Below, in pieces: positions 20,904-29,536 of a stretch of 64,000 bases of DNA. The notes under the pieces were generated by a model. That model was not told the DNA's origin. It worked only from the letters and a program-made list of their open reading frames with translations, and made no database searches. Made by a program: the position numbers and the translations under genes. The stretch's first letter is position 1. Each line of letters starts with the position of its first letter. This stretch comes from Streptomyces sp. NBC_00536 (GTDB lineage: Bacteria; Actinomycetota; Actinomycetes; Streptomycetales; Streptomycetaceae): positions 8,308,001 through 8,372,000 of the forward strand of contig NZ_CP107819.1 in the NCBI RefSeq assembly GCF_036346295.1, in the 5' to 3' direction.

Positions 20904-21446
20904 TCAGGGGCGGTCGAAGCCCCAGGTCTGGAGCACGTAGGGCCTGCCCTTTTCCTCGCCTTTGATCAACGGCACGTCGAGGAGGCGGAATCCGGTGCCG
21001 GTGGCCACGGCGACGCTGGAGGCGTTCTCCGCCTCCAGTTCCAGGATCACCTGGTCCACGCCCAGTTGATCGAATGCGTACGCCGCCATCACCCGGACCG
21101 CGCGGGCGGCCAGCCCCTGGCCCCGGTGGGCGGGGCCGACCGCGTAGCCGAGTTCCGTACCCTCCGGAGCGCGCTTCAGCATCACCTCACCGAGCGGCGC
21201 GCCGCCGTCGACCGTGATGGCGAGCAGGAGGGCAGTACCCTCCGCGTGAAGCTGCCGGGACCGCTCCAGCCGGGTGCGGGCGGCCTCGTCGTCGAACGGC
21301 GAGACGATCGGCGTCCAATACGCGATGTCAGGGTGGTCGAACAGCGCGGGCATCGCGCCCAGGTCCGACTCCGCCCACGCGCGCAGAACCAGACCCTCCC
21401 CGGTCAGCTCGATCTGGGCGGGGAAGGACGGTGTGCTGCTGCTCAT
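20904..21446 (-). CDS. GNAT family N-acetyltransferase (RimJ/RimL type)
   Basis: 180 residues, complete. It has the layout of RimJ/RimL-like acetyltransferases: an N-terminal 'LVLRAWAESDLGAM' strand-helix, the acetyl-CoA loop 'AVGPAHRGQGLAARAV' (Q/RxxGxG/A type) at about 105-120, and 'LELEAENASSVAVATGTGFRL' at the end. It would move an acetyl group from acetyl-CoA to an amine; the substrate cannot be read from sequence. GGAGG lies about 10 bases before ATG 21446. It sits alone between the kinase pair and the biosynthetic cluster, on the same strand as both, separated by 220 and 145 bp. Confidence 0.85.
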   Translation of the reverse strand: MSSSTPSFPAQIELTGEGLVLRAWAESDLGAMPALFDHPDIAYWTPIVSPFDDEAARTRLERSRQLHAEGTALLLAITVDGGAPLGEVMLKRAPEGTELGYAVGPAHRGQGLAARAVRVMAAYAFDQLGVDQVILELEAENASSVAVATGTGFRLLDVPLIKGEEKGRPYVLQTWGFDRP

Positions 21447-21591
21447 GCTGAAGGACCTCCGCGGCCGGTACGGGACGAGGCAGGATATAGGCCAGCCGGG
21501 GTCGGTTCACCAGATTATCCGGCAGGTGGGGTCCGGGTGACCGGCAGCGTAATGGCGCGGCCCGCCGCCGGACCGGATCCGAAGAGGCACC

Positions 21592-23475
21592 TCACCGCGC
21601 GCGGCGCGTCAGGGCGTGTTCCGCGATGGCGTCGGCGTGCCGGATGAACTTGTTCCACGGACCGGGCGTGCCGTTTCCGACCTGAGTGCCCCACCGGGTG
21701 TGCTCCGTGGGAATACCGATGACGTAGAGACCGGTGTCAGGGACTCCGTCCAGGTTGATCGGGTGGAACGGCACCTCCGTGATCGCGACGCCTCCGGAGT
21801 GGAAGGGTTCGGGGCCGCGTCGGTTGACGAACTCCGTCCAGATGCCCCGCGCGAGCAGCCGTCGGGTGAGGGGTGAGGTGTCGGTGGCGACGTCCGGGAT
21901 CGGGACGCGGCCGTCGATCAGTACGTCGACCTCGGTACGTGAGTTCCCGACCTGCGGGGATTCCATGACGAACCGGTCGCAGGCCGGGTCCGCGGCGAAG
22001 CCAGCCCCGGGGCCGACCACCCGCAGCACGCCGCTTTCGATGAGCGCCAGGATGCACCGTGCCCGGTGCAGTGGCGGGCCGGCCGCCAGGAAGACGCTGG
22101 CCGGAGAGAACCAGCGGATCAGGTCGTGCTCGTGGGAGCGGGCCTGCAGCCCGCCGTAGTCCACCAGCGAGCGGATCACGGAGCGCGTGTCGCGGATGAC
22201 CTGGACCGCGGCCTTGAACGGGTCTTCATGGTTCCCCCGCTCGGTACGCGAGATGTCCGTCCGCAGCTGCTGCGTCAACTCCTTCTGGAAAGCCTCCTGA
22301 TCGGGGAAGTCCTGGCCCGCGAAGGGGCGCAGCGACGCCCGGAAGTCGAAGTGCTCGTGTTCACCGATCCCGTGCCGCGCCGCCAGCCCGCAGACGTCCG
22401 GGTCGCCGTGCTCGGCGACGGCGGTCAGCTCGCGCAGGAACCCGGCCTCCGCCGCGGGGCCGCGACGCAGGCGGAGCGAGGTGGCGTGGTGGGCCAGGTC
22501 CATCTCCGCGGCCAGCAGGGGGAAGACGTCACGGCGGAAGTCGAGGGATTCCCGGTCCGCCCCCGACAGCACCCTCGCCTCGGTGAACAGCACCGGCTTG
22601 CGGACCGCGCCCGCCGGCCGTTGGTCGAAGCCGCGTGAGAGCACCGGCATCCCACTGCGGGAACCGGCCACCAGCACCGGTTCCCGTCCGCCGGGCCGAT
22701 ACACCACCCTCCCGTCACCCGCACCCGTTTCGGCGAACTCCCCGCCCCGGCCGACCGTCAGCGCGAACACGACGTCGATGAAGGACAGACCGAGCCCGAT
22801 GATCCCCACCACCGCGGTGGCCGGGACGGAGTCCAGCGGCATGTCGGCAGCCGAATCACCGCGGATGTACCGGAGGTGCGGTCTCTCCCGGGCGAAGTCG
22901 GAGAGTCGCTGTTCGGCTTCTCCCAGCGCGGGCAGCGTGTGGCCGGTGGCCAGCACGACCTTGTCGACGGTCAGGGTGCCGCCGCGCGCCAGCGAGAGCG
23001 CGTACCCCGCCGCGGTCCGCTCCATGTCATCGACGGAGTCGAGGACGCGGTGGAGGCGGGCGCCCGAGGGGAGCGACCGCTCCACCGAGTGCAGTACGTG
23101 CTCCAGGTAGCGGCCGTACAGCGCCCGCGGCGCATAGCCCTCGGGCGACGCGGACGAGGGGTCCGCGCCGGTCCACCACTGGGCGAACGACGGGCCGGCG
23201 CCGGGCCTGGTGGGACCCCCGTCCGGTGGACCGGAGAACATGGTGATCTCGCCCGCCGCGGTGTTCATCAGGAACCAGTCCGGCTGGTCGGCGCGCCAGA
23301 CGCGGCCACCCGCGAGCGTGCGGGCGTCGATCAGATGGATCTCCACCGGGCCTTCGGGGGACGGGCCGTCGGCCAGTCGAGCAGCAAGACGCTCCAGTAC
23401 CGCCATCCCGCGAGGCCCGCCCCCCACCACGGCGATGCGGTGCGCCCGGCCTTCGCGGTCTGCCGCCTCGTACAT
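21592..23475 (-). CDS. FAD/NAD(P)-binding oxidoreductase-like protein
   Basis: About 627 residues from ATG 23475, picked because GGGGAG sits 9 bases upstream; an ATG at 23514 would add 13 residues with no Shine-Dalgarno. The N-terminus HRIAVVGGGPRGMAVLERL is a dinucleotide-binding fold (GxGxxG-like). A second nucleotide-binding signature appears at 'VVGIIGLGLSFIDVVFAL', and 'LVLATGH'-type motifs (VVLATGHTLP) lie between. The family is the FAD-NAD(P)-binding group (NAD_binding_9 type) related to flavin N-hydroxylases. It is the last gene of the leftward arm of the biosynthetic cluster, 44 bp after the adenylation gene, and could oxidise a carrier-bound or free amino acid. Substrate and even catalysis are unproven. 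Confidence 0.8.
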   Translation of the reverse strand: MYEAADREGRAHRIAVVGGGPRGMAVLERLAARLADGPSPEGPVEIHLIDARTLAGGRVWRADQPDWFLMNTAAGEITMFSGPPDGGPTRPGAGPSFAQWWTGADPSSASPEGYAPRALYGRYLEHVLHSVERSLPSGARLHRVLDSVDDMERTAAGYALSLARGGTLTVDKVVLATGHTLPALGEAEQRLSDFARERPHLRYIRGDSAADMPLDSVPATAVVGIIGLGLSFIDVVFALTVGRGGEFAETGAGDGRVVYRPGGREPVLVAGSRSGMPVLSRGFDQRPAGAVRKPVLFTEARVLSGADRESLDFRRDVFPLLAAEMDLAHHATSLRLRRGPAAEAGFLRELTAVAEHGDPDVCGLAARHGIGEHEHFDFRASLRPFAGQDFPDQEAFQKELTQQLRTDISRTERGNHEDPFKAAVQVIRDTRSVIRSLVDYGGLQARSHEHDLIRWFSPASVFLAAGPPLHRARCILALIESGVLRVVGPGAGFAADPACDRFVMESPQVGNSRTEVDVLIDGRVPIPDVATDTSPLTRRLLARGIWTEFVNRRGPEPFHSGGVAITEVPFHPINLDGVPDTGLYVIGIPTEHTRWGTQVGNGTPGPWNKFIRHADAIAEHALTRRAR

Positions 23476-23519
23476 CTGATCTCGCTCCCCAAGGATGCCG
23501 TCAGGTCGGCGCATGAGCG

Positions 23520-24980
23520 TCACCGTGCCCCGTCGAGGACATGTCTGCAGGCCGTGCGGTCGAGCTTGCCGTTCTCGCTGATCGGCAGCGCGTCGACGAA
23601 GACGAAGATGCCCGGGATCATGTAGGTGGGCACGCGGTCGAGCAGATGGGTGCGCAGCTCGGCCGGAGTCACGGCGCGCCCGTCGGCGACGACGAGCGCG
23701 GCCAGCTGCGGGACGCCGTTCGGGCCGACGGTGTCCAGTGCCGCACAGGCGCGCACCCCGGGGTGTTCGCGCAGCGCGGTCTCGATCTCTCCCGATTCGA
23801 TGCGGTGCCCGTTCACCTTCAGCTGGGCGTCCGCGCGACCGGCGTAGAACAGCTCCGGCCCCTCCGCGCGGGCCAGATCGCCGGTGCGGAAGAAGCGGGC
23901 GCGACTCCCGTCGACGTCCAGCTCGACGAACCGGCGCCGGTTCTCCTCGGGGTTGGCCACGTACCCCAGCGCCACCCCGGCCCCCGAGATCGCGATCTCC
24001 CCGACCGCGCCGGGAGCGACGGCGGCTCCCGCCCCGTCGACGAGACGGACGGCCCACGTGTCGAGGGGGCGGCCGATGGGGGTGCCCGGGCCGTGACCGG
24101 TCAGGTCGCCCTCGGTCAGCCGCTTGTACGTCGTGTGCACGGTCGCCTCGGTGATGCCGTACATGTTGACCAGCGGCACCTGCGGCTGGTGCCGGATCCA
24201 CCGCAGGCACTGCTGCCGGTCGATCGCCTCGCCGCCCAGCACGACCTGGCGCAACGGCAGTCGGGGCCACTGCCGGGCGGCGCAGGCATCCATGAAACGG
24301 TGGAAGACCGAGGGCACCAGATTCAGCACGCTCACCCGTTCGCGCAGGACGAGGTCGCGGAGTCCGGCCGGGCTGCGGGTGTCCCGGCGGTCCACCAGGA
24401 CGGCGCAGGCCCCGGTGTACAGCGGCGCCCAGAGCTCCCAGACCGAGAAGTCGAAGCACAGGGAGTGGAAGACGGTCCACACGTCCGAGGCCTCGAACCG
24501 GAACGGCGCGGTCGCGGCCCGCAGCAGGGAGAGCACGTTGTCGTGGCTGACCGCGACGCCCTTCGGCCGGCCGGTGGATCCGGAGGTGTACAGGACGTAG
24601 GCGGTCGACGGGGACAGACCGGGCCCGCGGGTGCCGGGCAGCTCGGTCACCCGCCCGGTCCCCGGGTCGACGACCGCCGCCGCCCCCACATCGGCGAGTA
24701 CGAACTCCCGCCGTGCCGCCGGCCAGCCGGCGTCGACCGGTACATAGACGTAGCCCGCCTCCAGCAGCGCCATGACCGTCAGTACGGAGTCGATGTCACG
24801 GCCGACGCCCACCGCGACGGGTGTGGCCGGAGGGTACCCGAGACGGGACAGCCCGGCGGCCCGGTCCACGACCTCGGCGAGGAGTTCACGGCTGGTCAGA
24901 GACCGTCCGCCCTGGCGGAGCGCGGCGCTGTCCGGGTGAGCGGCGGCCCGCGCGTGCAGCAGCTCGGGAAGCCGGTCCAT
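23520..24980 (-). CDS. Stand-alone NRPS adenylation domain, predicted threonine-activating
   Basis: 486 residues with the full set of adenylation cores: A3 YTSGSTGRPKG, A4 FDFSVWELW, A5 NMYGITEATVHTTY, A7 RTGD, A8 GRADAQLKVNGHRIESGEIE, A10 ISENGKLDR. Reading the specificity positions from these cores by eye gives D-F-W-N-V-G-M-V-H plus the A10 Lys, which matches the well-known threonine code. The enzyme should make Thr-AMP and load it on a carrier protein. It carries no carrier or condensation domain of its own. Its start overlaps the stop of the preceding carrier-protein gene by one base (TGATG), so the two are translationally coupled and are probably a loading pair. Confidence 0.93.
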   Translation of the reverse strand: MDRLPELLHARAAAHPDSAALRQGGRSLTSRELLAEVVDRAAGLSRLGYPPATPVAVGVGRDIDSVLTVMALLEAGYVYVPVDAGWPAARREFVLADVGAAAVVDPGTGRVTELPGTRGPGLSPSTAYVLYTSGSTGRPKGVAVSHDNVLSLLRAATAPFRFEASDVWTVFHSLCFDFSVWELWAPLYTGACAVLVDRRDTRSPAGLRDLVLRERVSVLNLVPSVFHRFMDACAARQWPRLPLRQVVLGGEAIDRQQCLRWIRHQPQVPLVNMYGITEATVHTTYKRLTEGDLTGHGPGTPIGRPLDTWAVRLVDGAGAAVAPGAVGEIAISGAGVALGYVANPEENRRRFVELDVDGSRARFFRTGDLARAEGPELFYAGRADAQLKVNGHRIESGEIETALREHPGVRACAALDTVGPNGVPQLAALVVADGRAVTPAELRTHLLDRVPTYMIPGIFVFVDALPISENGKLDRTACRHVLDGAR

Positions 24981-25252
24981 CAGGGCTGCCCCGGTCCGGC
25001 CCCGGCCCCGCTCCCGTCCGTGGAGCGGGCCCGGGCCGCCCGTAGGAGCTCACGCGGGGTGGGCGCGTTGAAGAAGTCGCGGAAGTCGATTTCGAGCCCC
25101 AGCCGCTGCTCGACCTGCTCCTCGATCTCCACGGCCAGAAGGGAGTCGCCCCCGAGGGTGAAGAAGTCGTCGTCGGGACCGACGGGGGTGTCGAGCGCGT
25201 CCCCCCAGATCTCACACATCGCCGAAACGTACCGGTCCGGCCCGCCGCTCAT
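24980..25252 (-). CDS. Free-standing peptidyl carrier protein
   Basis: 90 residues with the phosphopantetheine motif DDDFFTLGGDSLLAVEI; the modified Ser is in GGDS. The predicted helices before and after (RYVSAMCEIWGDAL and EDFFNAPTPRELL-like) fit a carrier fold, and a Gly/Ala-rich tail follows. The start at ATG 25252 has AAGGGA 7 bases before the last bases and overlaps the end of the ATP-grasp gene by 41 bp. It probably carries the amino acid activated by the adjacent adenylation protein and presents it to the condensation, dioxygenase or diiron enzymes of this cluster. Confidence 0.92.
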   Translation of the reverse strand: MSGGPDRYVSAMCEIWGDALDTPVGPDDDFFTLGGDSLLAVEIEEQVEQRLGLEIDFRDFFNAPTPRELLRAARARSTDGSGAGAGPGQP

Positions 25253-26537
25253 CTCCTGGTCCCTTCACTGGTACTGCTCGTCCACTGCTCGTCGGTGTCG
25301 CTTGCTCGTCGGTGTCGTTCACGTACGCGTAGCGGAGGTTCCGGTCGAGGAAGTCCGTCACCCGCAGGTAGTCACGGCGCAGCCCGGCCCAGTCGGTTCC
25401 GTGCATCCACACCTGGAGCACCATCCCCGCGGTGCCGACGCGCCAGTCCAGCGGGGCACCGGCCCGCGCCCACTGCTTCGCGCGGACCACTCCGGGCAAG
25501 GACACGAGATCACGGGACGTGGGCACCCGGAGCACGGTGCGCGCTTCCATGGGCGGCTGCCGGAGCACGACCAGGGCGGCGCCCCGGGCGCTCCGTGGTT
25601 GCGGCAGCGGGCCCCCGGCGGCGAGTTGCGCGGCCAGGCCGACCGGGTCGGCATGCCCGACCAGCTTCATCAGCTCGCTGAGGTAGCCGCCGAGCCGACC
25701 GTTGACCTCGATGATCTGCGGCCCCCGCGGCGCCAGCTTGATCTCGGTGTGGACGACTCCGCAGGTGATGCCGAGGGCCCGGATCGCGCGGTCGGCCAGC
25801 GCCGTGACCCGTCCGGCCGTTTCCGGGGAGAGCGGGGCCGGGAAGACCGTGCCGCTCTCGCGGACCGGTGGCGCCAGCGGCAGCCGGCCGCTGATCCCGA
25901 GGTGGACGACGTCCCCGCCGCGCACGGCGCTCTCGACGGAGAGGAAGTTCGCCAGGTGCTCGTCAGGGGGCGCACCGTCGGGGATGTAGCCCTCGGCGAG
26001 GTACTCCCGCGCCGGGTCGAGCAGGGCGGCCGTGGCGCGGTGGTCCTCCGGGCCTTCGATGATCACGCACTCTTCGCTGCCCGCACCACGGCGCGGCTTC
26101 ACCACCACGGGATACGCGCCGCGGTCGAAGGGCGTCAGCCCGGCACCGGTGCCGGACCAGACGACCGGCACGAAGCCGACGCCCGCCTCGTTCAGCCGCC
26201 GCCGCTGGGCGAGCTTGTCCCGCAGGCGGGCCGCCGTACGCGGGCTGTGGTACGGCAGGCCGAGGGCCTCGGCGAGCCCGGCGGCGACCTCGACGGTCGC
26301 GTCCGCGAAGGCCACCACGCCGTCGATCGCGGTCGCGGTCCCGGCGAGTGACCGGACCACGTCGGCCGGGTCATCGGCCACGACGACCCGGCCCACGGAT
26401 TCCAGTACGGTACGGGTCCGCTCGTCGAGCGGACCCGATGGCCCGAGGACGAACACCGCACCGCCGAACGGGGCACAGGCCCGTGCCGCCTCGGTCGGCG
26501 AGGCGGAGCCGCCGGCGGCGTACGTGACGACGATCAT
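25212..26537 (-). CDS. ATP-grasp family carboxylate-amine ligase
   Basis: About 441 residues from ATG 26537, which overlaps the condensation gene's stop as ATGA. The ATP-grasp core is visible: 'YPVVVKPRRGAGSEECVII' (ATP-binding Lys and Gly-rich loop), 'VAEGYI'-like 'YLAEGYIPD', and 'CGVVHTEIKLAPRGPQIIEVNGRLGG' with the metal-binding E...N pair. Enzymes of this group activate a carboxylate as acyl phosphate and join it to an amine, often forming an amide or dipeptide in small natural products. Sitting between condensation and carrier genes, it probably adds or caps an amino acid. The C-terminal ~25 residues overlap the carrier gene in another frame. Confidence 0.9.
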   Translation of the reverse strand: MIVVTYAAGGSASPTEAARACAPFGGAVFVLGPSGPLDERTRTVLESVGRVVVADDPADVVRSLAGTATAIDGVVAFADATVEVAAGLAEALGLPYHSPRTAARLRDKLAQRRRLNEAGVGFVPVVWSGTGAGLTPFDRGAYPVVVKPRRGAGSEECVIIEGPEDHRATAALLDPAREYLAEGYIPDGAPPDEHLANFLSVESAVRGGDVVHLGISGRLPLAPPVRESGTVFPAPLSPETAGRVTALADRAIRALGITCGVVHTEIKLAPRGPQIIEVNGRLGGYLSELMKLVGHADPVGLAAQLAAGGPLPQPRSARGAALVVLRQPPMEARTVLRVPTSRDLVSLPGVVRAKQWARAGAPLDWRVGTAGMVLQVWMHGTDWAGLRRDYLRVTDFLDRNLRYAYVNDTDEQATPTSSGRAVPVKGPGDERRAGPVRFGDV

Positions 26538-27940
26538 CGGTCCGACGGCGACGACGCAGTTGACGGCGGCGGCGATGACGGCGGTGCTGGCGGGACCGCC
26601 AGCTCTGCCGCCGCGCGCGCGGCCGCCGCCAGCACGGCGTCCAGCGCCGAAGGGTCGTACCCGCCCTCCGCGAAGTCGAACGACAGCCTCGTCGAGTCGG
26701 CTTCGGCCACCGCCGTCGCCATCAGCAGGGGGGTCCTCATGTACGGGATCTCGACCCGCGCCGGATACGGCTGGACCTGCGCGCCGGGCAGCCTGAGCGG
26801 GTTCGCGCGGGGATCGGAGACGGAAAAGTACATCCACGGCGTGGCGAACCGCTCGTCCAGCCGCGACGGGTCGAAGGTCTCACGGGCCCCCTCCCGCGAT
26901 GAGTAGCGGCGGGTCGCCCACCACAGCGGCATGGCATGGGCGACCGATGTGGCCACCGAGTCGCGCACCCGGGCCAGCACGTCACGGATCCCGTCCTCGG
27001 GGTCGAGCGGGGTCCAGGCGCACAGCTCGAACGCCAGGTTGCCGATCAGCCGCCGGGCATCGCGGCCGCGCCGGCCGGACTCCATGAAGACGACGCCGAG
27101 CCGGTCGTCCAGCAGGCCGTCGCGGAGCCCGAAGGCGAGGAGCGACAGATAGACCATGAAGGGGGTGGTCCGGGTGGCCGCGGTGATCTCCTTGAGGCGG
27201 GCGGTGAACTCGCCGGGCAGCTCGACCTCGACATGGGCGGAGGGCCCCGTCGCCAACGGTGCGGGGGCGAGCCGCCCGCTCGGGCGCAGCGTGGGCGGAT
27301 AGACGCCGTTGCGGTGGAACTGCTCGTCCCAGAACCGTACGGATTGCGAGTCCGGGCCCAGTGCCTGCCGCTGCCTCTCGCCGTACTCCGCGTAACTCGC
27401 CGCGGAGCTGCCCCGTTCGGCCGGGACGAGCGGGCCTTCTTCGGCCATCAGCCCGCTCAGCTCCTCGAACAGCAGGGACTGGCTGATGCCGTCGCAGACG
27501 AGGTGTTCGAGGGTCAGGGCCAGGATGTGCCGCCGAGCCGAGACCTGGACCAGGAGCGCGGCCACGAGCGGCCCCGACGCGAGGTCGAACGGCCGGTCGC
27601 AGTGGGCCTCCAGGAGGGCCTGGGCGCGGCTGTCCCGCTCCTTCTCGTCCGCCACGTCGAGCAGTGAGACCTCCTCGACCGGCCAGGACGCCTCTCCCTC
27701 GGGGCGCACCGCCATGGCCACCGGGTCGTCACAGACCGGGAAGTACATCCGCAGGGCGTCGTGCCGGCGGGCGAGCGTCTCCAGGGCCGCCCGCAGCCTC
27801 GCGACCTCGACGCCACCCTCGATGACGTAGGCCGCGCACACCGGTTGGGTGCGGCCGTCGTTCATCCGGCGGTTGAACAGCAGGCGGTGCTCCTGGGTGA
27901 CCGAACAGCGGCCGGGACGGGCGGCCGATTCCTCTGCCAT
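26534..27940 (-). CDS. Stand-alone NRPS condensation domain
   Basis: 468 residues from ATG 27940 (GAGG 6 bases upstream, 8 bp after the preceding gene). It has the condensation fold: 'SVTQEHRLLFNRRM' at the start (C1-like), the active-site motif as EHLVCDGIS (C3, normally HHxxxDG; the first His is Glu but the catalytic second His and Asp-Gly remain), and 'FMVYLSLLAFGLRD' and 'VVFMESGRRGRDARRLIGNLAFELCAW' resembling C4/C5. It would form an amide or ester between two acyl groups, at least one likely on the free carrier protein. The Glu-for-His change and the free-standing form suggest an unusual donor or acceptor. Confidence 0.88.
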   Translation of the reverse strand: MAEESAARPGRCSVTQEHRLLFNRRMNDGRTQPVCAAYVIEGGVEVARLRAALETLARRHDALRMYFPVCDDPVAMAVRPEGEASWPVEEVSLLDVADEKERDSRAQALLEAHCDRPFDLASGPLVAALLVQVSARRHILALTLEHLVCDGISQSLLFEELSGLMAEEGPLVPAERGSSAASYAEYGERQRQALGPDSQSVRFWDEQFHRNGVYPPTLRPSGRLAPAPLATGPSAHVEVELPGEFTARLKEITAATRTTPFMVYLSLLAFGLRDGLLDDRLGVVFMESGRRGRDARRLIGNLAFELCAWTPLDPEDGIRDVLARVRDSVATSVAHAMPLWWATRRYSSREGARETFDPSRLDERFATPWMYFSVSDPRANPLRLPGAQVQPYPARVEIPYMRTPLLMATAVAEADSTRLSFDFAEGGYDPSALDAVLAAAARAAAELAVPPAPPSSPPPSTASSPSDR

Positions 27941-27948
27941 GGCTGACC

Positions 27949-28848
27949 TCACCGGTCCCTTTCGCGGTGTGAAACGGTGGCCGCCCGGCTGTCGGCGCCG
28001 CAGCCGGTGCCGTGGTGGCGCTCGTGCTCGGTGCTCAGCCAGGCGTCGACTTCTTTGAGGACGGGAGCGACCTCGTCCAGGGCGGTGGATATCCATGCGG
28101 TCGGCCGCGCGGGGTCGAAGCCCTGCATCGTCTGCAGCCGCCAGTACGCGTCGAAGGTGAGCGCGGTGGGGGAGGCCTCCTTGAACCGGCGGGCGCGCCA
28201 CTTCCCGTTCGGGCTCAGCTGGCCGTGCCGGGCCAGCAGCGCGTCGACGGCGCACTCGACGGCGAGCCTGGCGGACAGGGCGGCGCTGTGGACGTCGCCG
28301 GACCCGAGCTGTCCCTCGCTGTCGGCGTGGTAGTTGCGGGCGTCGTGCAGCCAGAAGGCGGCGCGCATGGCCCGGAAGGCGGAGGACCGCACGGTCTCCT
28401 GCCACTCGCGCACCGTCGGCCCGCCGTCCAGGGCCAGGGCGTGGCCGAGCCGGTCGAGGAAGTTGATCTCATAGAGCATGAACTGCCGTTCCTGGCCCTG
28501 CCCCGGTTCGTAGACCTGCCAGGAAGCCTTCCGCAGCAGCTCGCGGACCTGGTCCACGGTCCAGTACTCGATGTCGTGGGCCCGGCCCTCGACCGACACC
28601 TTGGCATGGCTGATCCGCAGGCTGCCCTGTCCCACCGCCTCGGCGGCACCCGCGGGCGGGGCGAACGGCTCGGGCGAGACGACGACGACATCGACGTCGC
28701 TGGACTCGTTGTCCCAGCCGCGCGCCCGGGAGCCGGTCAGATAGAGCGCGCGGTAGTGCGCGGGCAGCAGGTTCCGACGGGACAGGTACCCCGCCATAGG
28801 GCCGGATCCGGACTCCGGTATCGGATGGGGCGATGAGGTTCCGGGCAT
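27949..28848 (-). CDS. Nucleotidyltransferase-fold protein (MNT type)
   Basis: 299 residues from ATG 28848 with AAGGAAG 7 bases upstream. The polymerase-beta-type signature LTGSRARGWDNESSDVDVVVV is clear: Gly39-Ser40 and the metal-binding Asp51 and Asp53. Downstream 'HDIEYWTVDQV' could supply the third acidic residue. The C-terminal half is helical, with 'SALSARLAVECAVDALL' that looks like a HEPN-like or substrate-binding helical domain. Such folds transfer a nucleotide to a small molecule, protein or RNA. Here the gene is inside a biosynthetic operon, so a nucleotidylated intermediate or a self-protection role are both possible. A 7-bp tandem repeat lies just upstream. Confidence 0.8.
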   Translation of the reverse strand: MPGTSSPHPIPESGSGPMAGYLSRRNLLPAHYRALYLTGSRARGWDNESSDVDVVVVSPEPFAPPAGAAEAVGQGSLRISHAKVSVEGRAHDIEYWTVDQVRELLRKASWQVYEPGQGQERQFMLYEINFLDRLGHALALDGGPTVREWQETVRSSAFRAMRAAFWLHDARNYHADSEGQLGSGDVHSAALSARLAVECAVDALLARHGQLSPNGKWRARRFKEASPTALTFDAYWRLQTMQGFDPARPTAWISTALDEVAPVLKEVDAWLSTEHERHHGTGCGADSRAATVSHRERDR

Positions 28849-28874
28849 GCGACTTCCTTATGTCGTGCGACCGT

Positions 28875-28902
28875 TGCCGTGTGCCGTGTGCCGTGTGCCG
28901 TG
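28875..28902. repeat. Heptanucleotide tandem repeat (4 copies)
   Basis: Four exact head-to-tail copies of TGCCGTG at 28875-28881, 28882-28888, 28889-28895 and 28896-28902, in the 76-bp gap between the methyltransferase and the nucleotidyltransferase of the leftward operon. It sits in the leader of the downstream gene and could change length by slippage. Confidence 0.9.
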
Positions 28903-28924
28903 TGTGCGGTGCGCGGTGATCCGT

Positions 28925-29536
28925 TCAGGCGGTGCCGTGGGGCTTCACCACGAGCGTGGTCACCCAGGCCCGCAGCTCGGCGTCGTCAGTGGCGAAGGGC
29001 AAGGCCCGCAGTCCCGCGTCGTCGAGCGCCGCGATGACCTCACCCTCCGCGTAGCGGACCATCAGCCTCGGCACTTCCCCGAGGTACGGATCGAGTTCGA
29101 CGCGCTCACCGGAGCCGCGCTGCACCCCGATGACGGCGTGTCCGCCCGGGCGCAGCACCCGGGAGAGCTCGGCCGCCGCGGCCGGCAGGTCCCGGTGCGG
29201 GACGTGGACCCAGGCGGCGACGCACCAGACCGCGTCGGCCACCGAGTCCCGTACGGGCAGCCGCGTCAGGTCGGCGCAGAGCAGCGCGTCGTGGTGCCGC
29301 CGGGCGAGCCGCAGCATCGGCAGTGCGATGTCGACGCCGATCACGCTGATTCCCTTGCGGGCGAGGACCGGCAGGTCCCGTCCCGTCCCGCAGCCGACGT
29401 CGAGCAGGGTCCCCCCGTCGGGGACGCCGCCCGTCAGCCAGGCCGCGGCGGGCAGCAGCCCGTGGCGGGTCGACGGGTTGGCCCGGTCGTAGGCGTCCGC
29501 CAGCCGCTCGCCGTACCAGGCCCGGGCGCCGGTCAT
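28925..29536 (-). CDS. Class I SAM-dependent methyltransferase
   Basis: 203 residues from ATG 29536, overlapping the previous stop as ATGA. Motif I is textbook: GTLLDVGCGTGRDLPVLARKG, followed by an acidic loop 'VIGVDIALPMLRLA', 'DAVWCVAAWVHVP' (motif II/post-I) and 'LRPGGHAVIGV' (motif III). It belongs to the small Methyltransf_11/25 group, which methylates O, N or C on small molecules. It is the fourth gene of the leftward arm. The substrate is unknown; it may act on a hydroxyl or amino group of the cluster's metabolite. Confidence 0.92.
   Translation of the reverse strand: MTGARAWYGERLADAYDRANPSTRHGLLPAAAWLTGGVPDGGTLLDVGCGTGRDLPVLARKGISVIGVDIALPMLRLARRHHDALLCADLTRLPVRDSVADAVWCVAAWVHVPHRDLPAAAAELSRVLRPGGHAVIGVQRGSGERVELDPYLGEVPRLMVRYAEGEVIAALDDAGLRALPFATDDAELRAWVTTLVVKPHGTA

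Noticed and set aside
23476..24480. N-terminal extension of the FAD-binding protein
   Set aside because: The upstream frame is Arg/Pro-rich shadow of the adenylation gene; the real protein begins at ATG 23475 with a ribosome site.
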